In this document: piece by piece, positions 36,519-45,217 of the stretch
Position numbering within the stretch: the first letter of the stretch is position 1
Layout of the letters: every line of letters starts with the position of its first letter
Assembly: GCA_001698425.1 (NCBI GenBank)
Contig: MBRE01000004.1
Span: forward strand, 1 to 64,000
Length of the DNA stretch: 64,000 nucleotides
Source: Oscillatoriales cyanobacterium USR001
Lineage (GTDB): Bacteria > Cyanobacteriota > Cyanobacteriia > Cyanobacteriales > Microcoleaceae
Direction of reading: 5' to 3'
Position numbers and translations under genes: made by a program
Notes under the pieces: generated by a model
The model's input: only the letters and a program-made list of their open reading frames with translations
The model's database searches: none
What the model was told of the DNA's origin: nothing

Positions 36519-36732
36519 AGCAATGACGAATGCTGAACTGAGAGCTTATGCTCTCGCCCATCGTTCAGACGAGGATATTGAAGCTTTGCGGGTGCTTTTT
36601 GACCGCCGTAGTCCTGACTCGGAAGCCGTCTGGTTTCATCCGCCAAAAACAAAAGAAGAGGAGAAAGAACAGTTTGAGCTATTTATGAAGATGGCTGATG
36701 AAATAGAAGGGAAAAACAAGTCTAAAAGTTAA
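36502..36732 (+). CDS. DUF6887-like small protein, second gene of a two-gene cassette
   Basis: From the ATG at 36502 the product has 76 residues and starts RPNFEAMTNAELRAYALAHR, the DUF6887-type opening. An acidic helical middle (DEDIEALRVLFDRR) and a Lys/Glu-rich tail follow. The frame is open further upstream, but the ATG matches family length and the overlap with the preceding gene. It is likely expressed only with it. The role, including any antitoxin role, is inference. Confidence 0.68.
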   Translation: MRPNFEAMTNAELRAYALAHRSDEDIEALRVLFDRRSPDSEAVWFHPPKTKEEEKEQFELFMKMADEIEGKNKSKS

Positions 36733-36739
36733 AAAGTTA

Positions 36740-36817
36740 GATGATTTGGTTTGTAGTAAGCGCAAAGAGCGCTAAAGCGCTTACTACAAACAAGCTAATT
36801 ATTTAATTTCTATTCCT
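36740..36817. repeat. MITE-like repeat A, copy 2
   Basis: Seventy-eight bp, nearly identical to copy 1 at 27454, including the inner inverted repeat of GTTTGTAGTAAGCGC and the conserved right flank. It lies 7 bp after the DUF6887-like stop and before the convergent FHA-ABC gene. Confidence 0.85.
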
Positions 36818-36831
36818 AAGTCCTGACAAGA

Positions 36832-39156
36832 TTACTTAAAAATATCTTGACGCTTTTGCAATAAGAAAGTCACGACAAAATAAACTACTGTATGCAGCCC
36901 TAATATTCCCCAATTCAGAGCTAAATTTTCCCAAGTTGAACTGCTATATGCTCCAACAGACCAATGACTAATTGTTAGCCAAGAAATCCAATTAGCTATT
37001 TGGTCAATGTTAAACAAACTATCTAATTTAAACCATGCTCCAGAAAATATCATCTGAAATAGTAAAATTAAAGGTAAAGTTCCATAATTTTGCTTGACAT
37101 TTCCGACAAAAGCTGATGTCATTAATCCCAAACTAATACTAGATAGGAGTGTTAAAAAAGTAGTAATTTCTAAATATATCGGCCAGGAAGTTATTTCTGG
37201 GCTTGGCTGTTCAAAACCAAACAAAGTTACGATCGCGATTACGAAGGTTTCCAGAAATGCTAAAGCTGAAAGACTGATAAATTTTGAAAATAAATAGGGA
37301 AATAAACCTAAATTAGCCAATCTTTCACGTTTAAAAATAGTTTTTTCTTTGACAATTTCTGATAAGGAATTAGAAAATCCAACTGCGATTGCAGATAGGC
37401 TAAAAACTAATAAATATTGGAGTGCAGCAAGTCTAATTTGTGGATCGTTGCTGCTACTAAGAATAAATGGCTCGGTATTTTTTATTCCTGCCAATAAGAG
37501 TGGAAAGATAGCAGCGGCTAATAGGGATAAACTCAGATAAACGCGATCGCGAAGCATTAGCTGAAAATGCCGCTGAGTTAAGATGGCTAACTGTCGAAAT
37601 AAGGAAACTCTAGGAGATTTGGGAAGTTTGCGAGATGATGGTTTATGAGAAAATTTTGTAGTGAATGGTGTGGCAATATAGCGCTGATAATAGATAGAAT
37701 GTCGATAGTTTTCTTCCCAGAGTTTAACGATGGGTTCTCCTTTGTCTAGTTCGCTATAAATGGCTGCAAAATCTCCTGGTGAGACGGCAAAAAAGTTGTG
37801 AATATCGGTGGGTAAGCCGAAGTAACAAAGATGGCCGCCGCTACCCAAAAAAATGAGCCGATCGCATATATTAATAGAATCATTCGCTGAAGTTGTAAAA
37901 ATTATAGTTCGTCCTCGATCGGCCAACGTGCGTAATAATTCTAATAGCTTTTTTGCTAATCCTGGATCTAGTCCTAAAGTGGGTTCTTCTAAAAATAATA
38001 ATTTCGGATCGGCAACTAAGGATACTCCAATACTCACTAGCTTACGTTGATAATTATTCAGGCGATCGATTAACTCATTGCGTTGTTCGTATAGTTCAAT
38101 ATCCTCTAAGGTATTTTTCAAGATAGTTTCGATATTTACATCAGCAGCTAACCGCAATTTTATGGCATAAATTAAGTTTTCTGCTACCGTTAGTTCTCCA
38201 TAAATGGCATTGTCTTCAGGAACCCAACCAATTAAAGAATTGTAACTGGCAAAATGCTGGCGTAAATCTTCACCATTGGCATATATAGCACCGCGATCTG
38301 TGGGTTCAATTCCTAATAAGGTGCGGAGTAAAAATGATTGATTTCCGTCGCTAACTCCCGTTAAAGCAACTAAATTTGCTGGTTCAATTGTGAAAGATAT
38401 ATTATTAAGTAAAAATTTGCTTTGGTGGTGGCGATCTTTGCCTTTGCAGATCAATTCTCTGGCTTCTAAGCGGATCGCATCGCCGGGATTGATTAAGATT
38501 AATTCATCACCTTGATATATTAAAGTAAAAGGACCAATGAGAATTTTTGCGCCTTCGGTGAGGACGAGGGAATTTTTAACTCGTTTGCTATTTACAAAAA
38601 TGCCATTGCTGCTGTGGTCGGTGAGGACGTACTGCCCCTGATTATTGGCATCAATTGTGGCGTGACGGCGCGATACAATGGGGGAGTTAAGTTGTAGATT
38701 AGCCGTGCGATCGCGACCAATAAGTATAGAATGATTCCGCAATGCGATCGTAGTTTTTCTGATTGCACCCGCCGCCGGACTGGTAGGATTAAAATAAATT
38801 AGCTGAATTTGGCTTTTGGGGTCTTGACCAATTCGCAATTCTGTCTCATGCTTTAAGGCAAGACCTTTGGTGGGACCGATCGGCTTATAATTAGGAAATG
38901 AAAAGATTCCATTAGTGCTAGGTTTATTACCGTCACCGTCATAAATCCAGTAATCATCTCCTTCTCGACGCAAAACTGCTTGACTACTAGAAATTATTTG
39001 CCAAACTTGAGGAACCAATAAATCAGCTTTGTAGGGATCGCGACCCAATATATGCTCATCCTTTGTCAATTCTAAGCGCAAAGTCTGCCCTTGATTATTG
39101 AGTTCAAGGTAGGGGTGCGTAACTAAATGTGTTTTATTTTGCGTTTGATTGCTCAT
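36832..39156 (-). CDS. FHA-domain ABC transporter (ABCG-type half transporter) with degenerate Walker A
   Basis: The 774-residue protein has two FHA-like domains. The first is weak (~25-115; HILGRDPYKADLLV); the second is canonical (~135-205; ILIGRDRTANLQL, SRRHATI, SSNGIFVN). A nucleotide-binding domain (~240-460) and an ABC2 permease with about six helices (~530-774) follow. In the NBD the Walker A position reads TGVSDGNQSFLLRTLLG instead of G-x4-GKST, so the lysine is missing. The signature LSGGQ reads LNNYQRK, and Walker B is LLFLEEP with E for D. ATP hydrolysis is therefore doubtful. Related cyanobacterial proteins usually have an intact P-loop. It is divergent from a Ser/Thr kinase gene 168 bp away; FHA domains bind phosphothreonine. 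The substrate is unknown. Confidence 0.85.
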   Translation of the reverse strand: MSNQTQNKTHLVTHPYLELNNQGQTLRLELTKDEHILGRDPYKADLLVPQVWQIISSSQAVLRREGDDYWIYDGDGNKPSTNGIFSFPNYKPIGPTKGLALKHETELRIGQDPKSQIQLIYFNPTSPAAGAIRKTTIALRNHSILIGRDRTANLQLNSPIVSRRHATIDANNQGQYVLTDHSSNGIFVNSKRVKNSLVLTEGAKILIGPFTLIYQGDELILINPGDAIRLEARELICKGKDRHHQSKFLLNNISFTIEPANLVALTGVSDGNQSFLLRTLLGIEPTDRGAIYANGEDLRQHFASYNSLIGWVPEDNAIYGELTVAENLIYAIKLRLAADVNIETILKNTLEDIELYEQRNELIDRLNNYQRKLVSIGVSLVADPKLLFLEEPTLGLDPGLAKKLLELLRTLADRGRTIIFTTSANDSINICDRLIFLGSGGHLCYFGLPTDIHNFFAVSPGDFAAIYSELDKGEPIVKLWEENYRHSIYYQRYIATPFTTKFSHKPSSRKLPKSPRVSLFRQLAILTQRHFQLMLRDRVYLSLSLLAAAIFPLLLAGIKNTEPFILSSSNDPQIRLAALQYLLVFSLSAIAVGFSNSLSEIVKEKTIFKRERLANLGLFPYLFSKFISLSALAFLETFVIAIVTLFGFEQPSPEITSWPIYLEITTFLTLLSSISLGLMTSAFVGNVKQNYGTLPLILLFQMIFSGAWFKLDSLFNIDQIANWISWLTISHWSVGAYSSSTWENLALNWGILGLHTVVYFVVTFLLQKRQDIFK

Positions 39157-39324
39157 GGGGTTGTGTCGAAGGAATTGCGATCGCGAACACCAATTTGGAC
39201 AATTAAGGTATCCTACTATACCATTTTTCCTGGCTGCCCAGATTGTTCGGAAATTAACTATTCAAATAGATAGTAATGCTATACCATATTTAAGAAATTG
39301 CTACAAAGCTAATTCTTTCCCAGC

Positions 39325-40815
39325 ATGAGTTACTGCATCAACCCCAACTGCCGACATCCTGAAAATCCACTAGATATTAGCTTTTGCCAAAGCTGCGGTT
39401 CTCAATTGCTGATTGAAGGTCGCTATTGGGTACAAAAACCCTTGGGAAAAGGTGGTTTTGGTGTGACTTATGAGGTAAAAGAGGGAGAAATCACAAAAGT
39501 TTTGAAATTACTCACCTATAATGATGTTACTGGTGTTAGGTTATTTCAACAAGAAGCTCATGTTTTAATGAAGTTGAGACATCCGGGGTTGCCTGTAGTT
39601 GAGCCTAATGGCTACTTTACTTTTACACCAAAGAATAGTCAATCACCTCTGCATTGTTTGGTGATGGAAAAAATTGCGGGGATGAATTTGCAGGAGTGGA
39701 TCAAACATCGCAATCACCAAACTATAGAAAATGATTTAGCGATCGATTGGTTGGAACAGTTAGGCAGAATTTTACATCTCGTTCACAGTCAAAACTATTT
39801 TCATAGAGATATTAAGCCACAGAATATTATGATCCGTCCTAACGGTCAATTAGTGTTAATTGATTTTGGTGCGGTGCGGGAAGTAACAGAAAGTATTGAG
39901 AGAAAGAGTGGACATATCACTAGGATTTTTTCCCAGGGATATACACCACCCGAACAAACGAATGGAAATGCAGAACCCCGATCGGATTTTTTTGCTTTAG
40001 GTAGAAATTTCGTGTATTTGCTAACAGGACAAGAACCTAGTTATTTGGAGCAAAATTCTCCACCGGGAAAGTTTATGTGGCGATCGCTGGCTCCACAGAT
40101 ATCAAAACAGCTAGGGGATTTAATTGATGATATGATGAATAATTCTGTGAACGTTCGTCCTCAAGATACCCTCGTTTTATTGCAGCGAATAACTCAACTT
40201 AAGGCTCCGAGCAAACACCCGCAGAAAGCTAATTTTCCTCTCGCTCCGAAGAAGTTTTTAATTGCTGGGGGAGTTGCGGGAGTTGCAGTGGCGATCGCGA
40301 TCGCAGTTGCAGCATTTGTACCAAAGTTTATCCCTCAAACAGCACCAGAAAAATTATTAACTTATGAAAACTCTCAACACGGTTTCAAGATCAAATATCC
40401 CGATCGATGGCAGGCTCAAGAATTAGAAAATACAGTAATTTCTGATGTAGTTAAATTACAGCCACCAAAGAAAAGCGATGTAGATATTAATTCAGGGGAT
40501 GTAGTTGTAACTGTGGAAGACTTTAAAGCAAAACCTATGTCTATGGAGGAATTTACAGAAGCATCTCACAAGCAAATAAAATCTTCTATAGAAAATGTGG
40601 AGATTTTAGAGGATGGATCGGCGATGTTGGCAAATACTAAAGCTCACAAGATTGTTTTTATGGCTAAAGATGAAGAGAATAATGTTAAAACTATGCAAGT
40701 TTGGACGGTGAAAAATAATCGCGCTTATATTATTACTTATAAAGCTAAGCAAGAGAGTTTTCTTGATAATTTAAGTTCGGCTGAAAAAATCATAAGTTCA
40801 TTAGAAATCAATTGA
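39325..40815 (+). CDS. Ser/Thr protein kinase with zinc ribbon, membrane helix and extracytoplasmic domain
   Basis: The protein has 496 residues. A four-cysteine ribbon (CINPNC ... CQSCG, ~4-24) leads into a Hanks-type kinase domain (~32-285) with LGKGGFGVTY, HRDIKPQN, DFGAVRE and a GYTPPEQ activation segment; all catalytic residues are present. One membrane helix (~312-332) is followed by a ~160-residue domain of PsbP/DUF1795-like pattern (HGFKIKYPDRWQAQE) probably outside the membrane, possibly the sensor. It is divergently paired with the FHA-ABC gene, making that protein a plausible substrate or reader. It ends in a TTGA tetramer repeat and converges with a Uma2 gene 12 bp away. Confidence 0.92.
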   Translation: MSYCINPNCRHPENPLDISFCQSCGSQLLIEGRYWVQKPLGKGGFGVTYEVKEGEITKVLKLLTYNDVTGVRLFQQEAHVLMKLRHPGLPVVEPNGYFTFTPKNSQSPLHCLVMEKIAGMNLQEWIKHRNHQTIENDLAIDWLEQLGRILHLVHSQNYFHRDIKPQNIMIRPNGQLVLIDFGAVREVTESIERKSGHITRIFSQGYTPPEQTNGNAEPRSDFFALGRNFVYLLTGQEPSYLEQNSPPGKFMWRSLAPQISKQLGDLIDDMMNNSVNVRPQDTLVLLQRITQLKAPSKHPQKANFPLAPKKFLIAGGVAGVAVAIAIAVAAFVPKFIPQTAPEKLLTYENSQHGFKIKYPDRWQAQELENTVISDVVKLQPPKKSDVDINSGDVVVTVEDFKAKPMSMEEFTEASHKQIKSSIENVEILEDGSAMLANTKAHKIVFMAKDEENNVKTMQVWTVKNNRAYIITYKAKQESFLDNLSSAEKIISSLEIN

Positions 40816-40827
40816 TTGATTGATTGA

Positions 40828-41484
40828 TTAACTTTGCACTTGTTGCACCCAACCCCGCAAAGCCTTCTCAGCTTCAATCTCATCAAATTTCCCCTCTTCC
40901 AAAAATTGGTAAAGTCGCTCCTTAATTGACCAAGTAAATGTAGGACTATTTTCTACCTCAATATAGTCACTATCCTGAAGTTGATAAATTCGCAATATTT
41001 TACCGTTATAGCGCCAAAATTCAGGAACTCCCATACTGGCATACAAATTCAGTTTATTAATATTAGTATGGGTAATATCAACTTCTGCAATCAAATCAGG
41101 TGGGGGATCTGTATTTAAGTCAACTATTTTACCTGCTACTAATGGTTGATTTTGAATATAGTAACAGTCATCAGGTTCAGCACCTTTTTGTAAATCGGGA
41201 CGATTTAATGTTGTTGAACCCATTGTTTTAATTTTTAACCCAGATTCCTCTACCCAAATGCGGATAAATAGTTCAATCAACCTCACAGCACTTTCATGTT
41301 CTTCTAAAGGCATAGTAATTTCTAAGGTCCCGCGATCGTAGGTAAGTCGAGATGAACGACTTTCACCCAATGCTGCTAAAATTTGTTCGTAAGCTTGCCA
41401 ACTGATATTGTGAAAAACAACCCGTTGTTCTGCTAGAGTAATTTCTGTGGGAATATTAGTTGGTTTCGCGACTGTAATCACCAT
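40828..41484 (-). CDS. Uma2 family (DUF820) restriction-endonuclease-fold protein
   Basis: The 218-residue second member of this family in the window shows the core KGAEPDDCYYIQN, PPDLIAEVDITHTNINKL and GVPEFWRYNGKILRIYQL, i.e. the acidic residue plus E-x-D/K arrangement of the PD-(D/E)XK fold. The N-terminus (WQAYEQILAAL) and RLTYDRGTLEITMPLEEHE are typical. The activity is unproved. It converges with the kinase gene with 12 bp between stop codons. It is only distantly similar to the one at 15342, so it is not a recent duplicate. Confidence 0.88.
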   Translation of the reverse strand: MVITVAKPTNIPTEITLAEQRVVFHNISWQAYEQILAALGESRSSRLTYDRGTLEITMPLEEHESAVRLIELFIRIWVEESGLKIKTMGSTTLNRPDLQKGAEPDDCYYIQNQPLVAGKIVDLNTDPPPDLIAEVDITHTNINKLNLYASMGVPEFWRYNGKILRIYQLQDSDYIEVENSPTFTWSIKERLYQFLEEGKFDEIEAEKALRGWVQQVQS

Positions 41485-41739
41485 AGGAAAATTGAGAAAT
41501 TGGTAATTGATAATGGGTAATTGGTAGGTAGTCAGATCGTTTGTGTAAATTGTAGCGCCAGCATCTTGCGGGCTTTGGGCAAGATGCCCGCACTACAGTT
41601 TCATATCTCATTTAGACGCGCTATATCAATTTTACATAAAGTTGCATACAATTAAAGAGACTCTTTACAAGGAGCAGTCATGGCACGTCAATTCCTTGCC
41701 GAACATCATATAACAAATAACCAATAACCAATAACCAAT
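41485..41739. other. Intergenic region with several repeats
   Basis: It holds AATTGGT-type heptamers (about 41496-41527), an inverted repeat with arms GCATCTTGC/GCAAGATGC (41561-41587), and AACCAAT heptamers (about 41706-41735) that touch the start of the ABC gene. A ribosome-site-led ATG at 41680 (AAGGAG, then 15 codons starting MARQFLAEHH) stops inside the heptamers and looks like the original start of a gene interrupted by repeat growth. Confidence 0.5.
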
Positions 41740-43119
41740 ATGGCACAAGTTATTATAGAAAATGTTTACAAAAGTTTTTCGACTTTTCGGAAAGATGAAG
41801 AGGCAATAATTAAGGATGAAATTTCTGTGTTAAATGCTCAAGATTTATCTCATATTATAACTTCTGAAAATACTATTCATGCTTCTAAGCATACGGTTTT
41901 ACGGCGAATTAATTTAGCGGTTCAAGATGGCGAATTTATGGTTTTGGTGGGGCCTTCTGGCTGTGGAAAAAGTACGCTATTACGTTCTATTGCTGGTTTG
42001 GAATCTCTGACTGCTGGTAATATTTGGGTCGGCGATCGCTTGGTTAATGATTTACCTCCTTCAGAGCGTGATATTGCTATGGTATTTCAAAATTACGCTC
42101 TCTATCCTCACTTGACGGTTTATGATAATTTGGCTTTTGGGTTACGGCGAACGAAGGAAGAAGGAAGAAGGAAGAAGGAAGAAGGAAGAGGGGATAAGGA
42201 AGAGGGAATTAATCGCGATCGCCACCTCGAAAATACTGCTAATGGCAATTTAATTAATTCTTTCTCTTTACAGTTTCAGCCTTTATTTGAGAATGTTTTA
42301 ACGGCGGCAACGCGAAATTTGCCTAAAGGTTTGCGCTATTGGTCAGAACGCGAAAAAGCCGTCGATGAGCGAGTCAAAACTGTGGCTGAATTGTTGCAAA
42401 TTGAATCTCTTTTACATCGTTTACCTAAACAACTTTCAGGGGGACAAAAACAGCGGGTGGCTTTGGGGCGGGCGATGGCGCGAAATCCCCAGGTATTTTT
42501 AATGGATGAACCTCTATCTAATTTAGATGCGAAATTAAGGGCAGAAACTCGGTCACAAATTGTGCAATTACAGCGACAATTGGGGACGACAACTATTTAT
42601 GTAACTCACGATCAAACTGAGGCGATGACGATGGGCGATCGCATTGCGGTGATGAATCAAGGTCAATTGCAACAAGTGGCGAAACCTTTGGAACTTTATC
42701 ATCAACCTGCTAACTTATTTGTAGCTCAATTCATTGGTTCCCCGCCGATGAATTTTATCACAATCAAGTTTACGGCTCCGTTGATGGTTTCTCATCCCCA
42801 GTTTCGTTTTACTTTACCTGATGTTTGGGCAAGAAAGTTAGGTAATTATGATGGGCGATCGCTTATTTTAGGTATTCGACCAGAACATTTAAGTGTTAGT
42901 CCACCGGCGATTAAAAATCTACAGGTATGGGTGGAAATTGTGGAGGCTTTAGGCGCTGAAACCTATTTATGGGTGAGTTTAGTAGAGATGAGGGAAACTC
43001 GATTACAGGTGCGAATTGGATCGGAATTAGCGGTGAAAGTTGGAGATAAAATTTGGTTAGCGATCGCACCGGATAAAATTCACTTTTTCGATCCTGACAC
43101 CAGTTTAGCAATTTTTTAG
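41740..43119 (+). CDS. ABC transporter ATP-binding protein, MalK/UgpC type, with repeat-derived insertion
   Basis: The 459-residue ATPase energises import of sugars or polyols. Walker A GPSGCGKST (~75), Q-loop FQNYALYP, signature LSGGQKQRVALGRA, Walker B VFLMDEPLSNLDA and the switch His in THDQTEA are intact. A TOBE domain occupies the C-terminal ~120 residues. Two features are odd. There is an extra ~25-30 residues in the first beta region (~25-55). An insertion also lies between Q-loop and signature, whose first ~25 residues (about 138-162) are KEEGRRK-type low complexity encoded by GAAGGAA heptamers, followed by ~40 unfamiliar residues (NTANGNLINSF...LPKGLRYW). Family members have about 370-390 residues. 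No permease genes are adjacent. Confidence 0.88.
   Translation: MAQVIIENVYKSFSTFRKDEEAIIKDEISVLNAQDLSHIITSENTIHASKHTVLRRINLAVQDGEFMVLVGPSGCGKSTLLRSIAGLESLTAGNIWVGDRLVNDLPPSERDIAMVFQNYALYPHLTVYDNLAFGLRRTKEEGRRKKEEGRGDKEEGINRDRHLENTANGNLINSFSLQFQPLFENVLTAATRNLPKGLRYWSEREKAVDERVKTVAELLQIESLLHRLPKQLSGGQKQRVALGRAMARNPQVFLMDEPLSNLDAKLRAETRSQIVQLQRQLGTTTIYVTHDQTEAMTMGDRIAVMNQGQLQQVAKPLELYHQPANLFVAQFIGSPPMNFITIKFTAPLMVSHPQFRFTLPDVWARKLGNYDGRSLILGIRPEHLSVSPPAIKNLQVWVEIVEALGAETYLWVSLVEMRETRLQVRIGSELAVKVGDKIWLAIAPDKIHFFDPDTSLAIF
42153..42208 (+). repeat. GAAGGAA heptamer array inside the ABC ATPase gene
   Basis: About seven GAAGGAA/GAAGAGG units read in frame inside the coding sequence. It is the reverse complement of the CTTCCTT array at 3048-3306 and of the short tract at 61930-61955. 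Because three heptamers are 21 bp, changes by three units keep the frame. Confidence 0.9.
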
Positions 43120-43155
43120 AACCGGATATAGTACATCTAAATGAGTTGTGAAAAT

Positions 43156-43184
43156 TAAAAAACCCCAGCCAAATTTGGCCGGGG
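43156..43184 (-). terminator. Rho-independent terminator of the downstream-strand SDR gene
   Basis: A near-perfect palindrome CCCCAGCCAAA/TTTGGCCGGGG (43163-43184) is followed on the minus strand by a T-run (A-run 43157-43162 on plus). It lies 116 bp after the SDR stop at 43300 and 44 bp from the ABC gene end on the other strand. It could work in both directions, but the T-run favours minus. Confidence 0.7.
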
Positions 43185-43299
43185 GCGATCAATCAGGGTG
43201 CATCTACCAATTCACTTTCCAAGAGATATTAAGGAGATCCGGGAAAACCTGAAGAAATTTAGCCCAAATTTATAGAAAGACTATATTTTTGCTAAAATT

Positions 43300-44076
43300 C
43301 TATTCAATTCGACGATGTACGAGGGTTGCAGTAGCTTGATCTGTGGGCATGAGGATGACTTCGCTAATATTAACATGGGGCGATCGCGTGGCACAAAAAT
43401 ATACAACATCCGCCACATCATCAGGAGTTAGCGGTGTTAACCCTTTATAAACATTTTTTGCCCTCTCTCGATCGCCATGAAATCGTACTTGACTAAATTC
43501 TGTTTCTACTAAACCCGGATCTACAGAACTAACTCGAATTGGCGTACCTAAAAGGTCTTGTTTTAATCCTTCGGAAATAGCTTTAACCGCTGCTTTTGAT
43601 GCACAATAAACATTACCACCTGGATAAGTTTGATGTCCAGCTATTGAGCCAATATTTATCACATGACCGCGCCCTCTACTCACCATTCCTGGTACAATAT
43701 AACGAGTTACATAGAGCAATCCTTTAACATTAGTATCAATCATTTCTGCCCAATCTTGAAAATCGCCTTCGTGAAGTTTATCTAAACCGCGACTTAAACC
43801 GGCATTATTAATTAGAATATCTACTGATGTCCATGAATCCGGTAATCTGGTTAATACTGACTCAACTTGATCGCGATCGCGCACATCTAACTGTAACAAA
43901 TAAACCTGAGTTTCAAACTCTTTATTCAATTCCGCTACCATTTGTTTCAGACGTTCTAAGCGCCGCGCTGCTAAAATTAGCTTAGCACCATTTTGGGCAA
44001 AAACTTTAGCGCAAGCTGCACCAATACCGCTGCTGGCCCCTGTAATTAAAACAACTTTATCTTGGAGAGAAATCAT
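43300..44076 (-). CDS. Short-chain dehydrogenase/reductase, YdfG/serine-dehydrogenase-like
   Basis: This 258-residue classical SDR has TGASSGIGAACAKVF at ~11-25, an AARR cofactor segment implying NADP(H), NNAGLSRG near 92, INIGSIAG near 141 and the YCASKAAVK active site near 156. The stretch VNISEVILMPTDQA at the C-terminus is typical of the YdfG-like group that oxidises 3-hydroxy acids such as serine or 3-hydroxypropionate; this is inference from pattern. The start MISLQDKVVLITGASSG fits the family. A clear terminator follows. Confidence 0.88.
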   Translation of the reverse strand: MISLQDKVVLITGASSGIGAACAKVFAQNGAKLILAARRLERLKQMVAELNKEFETQVYLLQLDVRDRDQVESVLTRLPDSWTSVDILINNAGLSRGLDKLHEGDFQDWAEMIDTNVKGLLYVTRYIVPGMVSRGRGHVINIGSIAGHQTYPGGNVYCASKAAVKAISEGLKQDLLGTPIRVSSVDPGLVETEFSQVRFHGDRERAKNVYKGLTPLTPDDVADVVYFCATRSPHVNISEVILMPTDQATATLVHRRIE

Positions 44077-44110
44077 TTTTTTAATTCTTAAGTAGTAAGG
44101 AATAAATCAG

Positions 44111-44145
44111 GTTAACAGTTAACCGTTAACAGTTAACCGTTAACA
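44111..44145. repeat. TTAACAG/TTAACCG heptamer tract
   Basis: Alternating GTTAACAG and GTTAACCG units lie between two minus-strand genes. They are partly self-complementary and belong to the same family as the tracts at 6023, 15238 and 36255 but with a CCG variant. Confidence 0.8.
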
Positions 44146-44151
44146 CTAATT

Positions 44152-45045
44152 TTATTGTGGCACAACTCGCAAGCGTTGAGTAATCACAGTAATTCCACCT
44201 TGTCGCATTAAAATTGCCGAAACCCAGCGATTTTCAGGAGTTTCTGGTGCTTTGCCAATCTTAAAAAGTCCTCCAGAATTTAGTAACTCTAGCTCAATTG
44301 TACTAGCACCTAACAATGTTTTCTCCCCGATAATTTCTTCCATCGCAGTACCAATTAACACATCATTACCGATAGGTTCTTGAACAATAGCATCAAAGTT
44401 ATATTCTTGTCCAACTTTCACCTTTTCTGGTAAATTAATCTGAATTGTGGGGGGATTTTTGCCAGAAGTAATCAGATTTCGCTCTGCTAAAATCTCTTGT
44501 TTGACTATTTTTTTATTTTCAAAACGCTGTTGAGAGCGGATGGTTGATTTTAGACTCATTTCCCGATTTTGCGCTGTCTGCGTACCCGTAATCTGAGTTT
44601 CAGTTTCCACAATAAATGCTTTACCATCGGCTTGCCAAGACTTGATTTCTGTGGTGTATTTTAAGGTAGCATAACGCTGCCAAAATTGAGTTAAAGCTTT
44701 CTCCATACTTTTACGGTTTAAGCCGTCAGAATGGGTGAAGTTTTGACTGTAAAACTGCATTAAGGCTTTCAAGTTACGACGGTTAGCTGCGGCATCAATT
44801 TGACTGACTAATTTTGTCAATTCTGCTGGTACATTTGCGGGAGTTTGAGCAACAGTAATGGGGGCGTTTGTATAGGCATAGTCAGCCCCAGATATTGCGC
44901 CTTGAGCGCGTCCAGGGGAAGTATTTAACACGCCCATACAGCCAATTGTTAAACTGAGAAATAGAGTGGTAATCGCGTTTTTTGCCGGGAAGCAACCGCG
45001 AAAATATTGAGAAATACTGGAGAGTGAAGTTACAGGATTACGCAT
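44152..45045 (-). CDS. Exported NTF2/SnoaL-like protein of unknown function
   Basis: The 297-residue protein has an N-terminal hydrophobic segment (~23-45, ITTLFLSLTIGCMGVLN, with a Cys that might be a lipobox) and then a small polar linker. A cone-shaped SnoaL/NTF2-like domain (~75-190) follows: LTKLVSQIDAAANRRNLKAL, MQFYSQNFTHSDG, TQFWQRYATLKYTTEIKSW. A second beta-rich domain (~195-297) begins PTIQINLPEKVKVGQEYNFD. Such domains bind small ligands or serve as scaffolds; no catalytic residue can be named. It is separated from the SDR by a heptamer tract and divergent from murG by 172 bp. I infer an extracytoplasmic location. Confidence 0.72.
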   Translation of the reverse strand: MRNPVTSLSSISQYFRGCFPAKNAITTLFLSLTIGCMGVLNTSPGRAQGAISGADYAYTNAPITVAQTPANVPAELTKLVSQIDAAANRRNLKALMQFYSQNFTHSDGLNRKSMEKALTQFWQRYATLKYTTEIKSWQADGKAFIVETETQITGTQTAQNREMSLKSTIRSQQRFENKKIVKQEILAERNLITSGKNPPTIQINLPEKVKVGQEYNFDAIVQEPIGNDVLIGTAMEEIIGEKTLLGASTIELELLNSGGLFKIGKAPETPENRWVSAILMRQGGITVITQRLRVVPQ

Positions 45046-45217
45046 TTGATGATAGTTTAGTTATTCGCACTTGGGTAGCATCACGGCGGCGGTTGACCGG
45101 TTCTGAGTAGTGACAACTGACTCAGGACTTGGGACAATCTAATTTAGGAGTGAGGAACTTACTATTAGCATAATCTAAAATTTCGTTCCGATCTGAAATC
45201 AATTTATCTTTTGAGCT

